Of a stretch of DNA of 32,807 nt, positions 31,536-32,807 are shown one piece after another; within the stretch, counting starts at the first letter, position 1; each line of letters starts with the position of its first letter. The translations under genes were made by a program, and so were the position numbers. This stretch comes from an uncultured Bacteriovoracaceae bacterium (GTDB lineage Bacteria > Bdellovibrionota > Bacteriovoracia > Bacteriovoracales > Bacteriovoracaceae): positions 1 to 32,807 of the forward strand of contig CATLOT010000036.1 in NCBI GenBank assembly GCA_950054155.1. The letters run 5' to 3'. A model generated the notes under the pieces. That model was not told the origin of the DNA and made no database searches. It saw only the letters and a program-made list of their open reading frames with translations.

Positions 31536-32627
31536 ATGGCATTTACAAAACAAAACTTAGTCAGCCTCGTCAAAGTCGCCGTTGATCACGGCGCCTCAGA
31601 TATCCATATCCGCACAGAAGAGAAGCCGTGCTTGCGAATTCGTGGTGAACTCGTCCCTATTCAAACAAAAGAGTTCACACCAGAGGATATGAAAGAAATC
31701 GCTAAGATGGTTCTCCAAAAGAAGGATCTCATCGAAAGACTTCCAACCCTAAAAGAGTTTGACGGTGGCTTCGCCATTAAAGGTTTATGCCGAATCCGAT
31801 ACAACTTCCTTCGCTATGATGGAAAGATCGGAATCATCATGCGTATTGTAAACGCCAAGATTCCTACAATCGCAGACCTCGGTCTCCCCTCTATCCTCAA
31901 AAAAATCGCTGAGATGAAAAGAGGCCTCATTCTCGTCACAGGTCCTACTGGTTCAGGGAAATCAACAACTCTAGCTTCAATGATTGACCACATCAATGAC
32001 ACTAAAAGCTGTCACATCGTCACCGTCGAAGACCCCGTGGAATACCTCCACCCACAAAAGAAGTCTCGCCTCACCCAAAGAGAAGTTGGTAAAGATACAG
32101 AAGACTTCAATATCGCCCTACGGGGAGCCCTTCGCCAGGACCCGGATGTCATCCTGATCGGTGAGATGCGAGATCCTGAAACGGTACAAATTGCTCTCAA
32201 AGCAGCCGAAACCGGTCACACCGTTTTCTCTACTGTTCACACCACCAATGCTGTCGCCACCATTGGCCGCATCATATCCATGTTCCCTCCTGAAGAACAA
32301 AAAGACGTTCGAAAGCGTCTCTCCGTTAACCTTCACTCCACCATCTCCCAACGTATGCTTAAGCGTGCTGATGGAAAGGGAGTTGTTATTGCTCAGGAAA
32401 TTATGGTTACGACTCCTGGTATTAAGGAGTGTATTGAGGGTGATGAACCTCTTGAGCGTATTGTTGATATTGTTGAGGAAGGGTTTGGTCCTGGGGGGAA
32501 TGGGTCTCAGTCTTTTGATCAACATATTCTTTGGCTTTTTGAGAACCGTATTATTGATAAGGAGACTGCTCTTGGTGCTGTTTCAAGTCAATCCGACTTC
32601 ATCCAAAGGTTGAACTTCGAAAACTGA
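31536..32627 (+). CDS. pilT: Twitching-motility ATPase PilT
   Basis: This 363-residue hexameric ATPase retracts type IV pili from the cytoplasmic side. It has the N-terminal PAS-like domain with GASDIHIRTEEKPCLRIRGEL (about 19-39), the Walker A motif GPTGSGKST (136-144), the Asp-box VTVEDPVEYLH, Walker B DVILIGEMRDPET (204-216), and the His-box TGHTVFSTVHTTNAV. The family-typical C-terminal coupling segment (usually AIRNLIRE) is not clearly seen; instead the tail reads IIDKETALGAVSSQSDF, so it could be a PilT or PilU paralogue. No other pilus gene is in the window, and it appears to be transcribed alone. Confidence 0.92.
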   Translation: MAFTKQNLVSLVKVAVDHGASDIHIRTEEKPCLRIRGELVPIQTKEFTPEDMKEIAKMVLQKKDLIERLPTLKEFDGGFAIKGLCRIRYNFLRYDGKIGIIMRIVNAKIPTIADLGLPSILKKIAEMKRGLILVTGPTGSGKSTTLASMIDHINDTKSCHIVTVEDPVEYLHPQKKSRLTQREVGKDTEDFNIALRGALRQDPDVILIGEMRDPETVQIALKAAETGHTVFSTVHTTNAVATIGRIISMFPPEEQKDVRKRLSVNLHSTISQRMLKRADGKGVVIAQEIMVTTPGIKECIEGDEPLERIVDIVEEGFGPGGNGSQSFDQHILWLFENRIIDKETALGAVSSQSDFIQRLNFEN

Positions 32628-32701
32628 CCCCCTCAGTTGGAGTTCACGATAGCAATACCCAAGCTTTCTTAAATAAATTCCAGAACATATCACCTAAAAA
32701 A

Positions 32702-32727
32702 GGTGCTTCACTTAACAAGGAAGCACC
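32702..32727 (+). promoter_or_regulatory. Hairpin that could cover the transposase ribosome site
   Basis: Arms GGTGCTTC (32702-32709) and GAAGCACC (32720-32727) enclose a 10-base loop. The likely ribosome site AAGGAA (32717-32722) is partly in the loop and partly in the right arm, 8 bases before the ATG at 32731. Such hairpins block translation of read-through transcripts in several insertion sequences. There is no T-run, so it is not an intrinsic terminator. Confidence 0.45.
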
Positions 32728-32730
32728 CCT

Positions 32731-32807
32731 ATGTGTCCGCACTGTCAAACAAGCACTCATCTTATTAAAAGAGGGATCTATCGCCGCCCCTCCGACCAAA
32801 AGAAAAT
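32731..32807 (+). CDS. Probable transposase N-terminus with zinc ribbon (partial, runs off right edge)
   Basis: The last 25 codons begin MCPHCQTSTHLIKRGIYRRP and continue with SDQKK. The opening CPxC knuckle, then a basic segment and the RRPSDQ stretch, looks like the zinc-ribbon N-terminus of IS1/IS1595-like transposases (and related zinc-binding transposase N-terminal domains). Only the first knuckle is visible. It lies 103 bp after pilT, preceded by a hairpin. The rest of the element, including its ends, lies outside the window. Confidence 0.5.
   Translation, partial: MCPHCQTSTHLIKRGIYRRPSDQKK

Noticed and set aside
32118-32613. Open frames on both strands inside the 3' half of pilT
   Set aside because: The pilT frame carries Walker B and His-box motifs across this region; the others are shadows.
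32702-32727. Hairpin after pilT as an intrinsic terminator
   Set aside because: No T-run follows; its overlap with a ribosome site suits translational control better.
1-32807. CRISPR arrays, tRNA or rRNA genes, prophage or defence islands
   Set aside because: No direct-repeat array, tRNA cloverleaf, rRNA segment, integrase or defence gene was recognised on either strand.

Overview
The window is an ordinary, gene-dense chromosomal stretch of a Gram-negative, diderm, flagellated bacterium. Lipoprotein signal peptides, outer-membrane barrels, an ExbB/ExbD pair, LPS-type glycosyltransferases, a PilT ATPase, a short divergent flagellin and many envelope or peptidoglycan hydrolases together resemble the Bdellovibrionota (Bacteriovorax/Peredibacter-like predators). 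That assignment is inference from gene style and moderate-to-low GC; there is no rRNA or other marker in the window to prove it.

Layout. 1-3352: the 5' end of a probable citrate synthase gene and pyrE on the minus strand; sfsA and an MFS permease on the plus strand; then a decayed MipA/OmpV outer-membrane gene. 3353-6871: a dppABC-like peptide importer operon (binding lipoprotein and two permeases, no ATPase genes). 6868-9622: a hypothetical with a possible PilZ-like segment and a secreted YiiX/NlpC-P60-type cysteine hydrolase, both minus. 9728-11158: a degenerate HD-GYP-like protein and a 71-residue ExoX-C-like protein, then a strong terminator shared with a convergent gamma-glutamyltranspeptidase lipoprotein gene (11156-12880). 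13114-15667: a PhoB/PhoR-type two-component pair. 15676-17473 (minus): a phospholipase A2-like secreted protein, a flagellin behind a sigma-28-like promoter, and a small lipoprotein. 17604-20817: a serine beta-lactamase-fold hydrolase coupled to a cysteine-containing lipoprotein, then lipA-lipB. 20862-21777: exbB-exbD. 21815-25352 (minus): a GT4 glycosyltransferase, an MltD-like transglycosylase with three LysM repeats, and a lipoprotein. 25472-32627: an outer-membrane barrel, an Ala-Glu/dipeptide epimerase-like enzyme (minus), a membrane-anchored J protein, a long adenosine-deaminase-family hydrolase, a GT9 heptosyltransferase (minus), and pilT. The right edge enters a probable zinc-ribbon transposase gene.

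Working together. Several genes fit a murein-peptide theme: MltD and the YiiX-like hydrolase could open peptidoglycan, GGT would cleave gamma-glutamyl bonds, the DppABC-like importer would take up peptides, and the epimerase would convert L-Ala-D-Glu for catabolism. This would suit a bacterium that digests other cells, but it is inference. The observation I consider most worth testing is the flagellin followed 39 bp later by a phospholipase A2-like gene, with a sigma-28-like promoter in front and no visible terminator between them. I see no CRISPR array, tRNA, rRNA, prophage or recognised defence system. No stretch over 300 bases lacks a gene except 2789-3352, which holds the mipA pseudogene.
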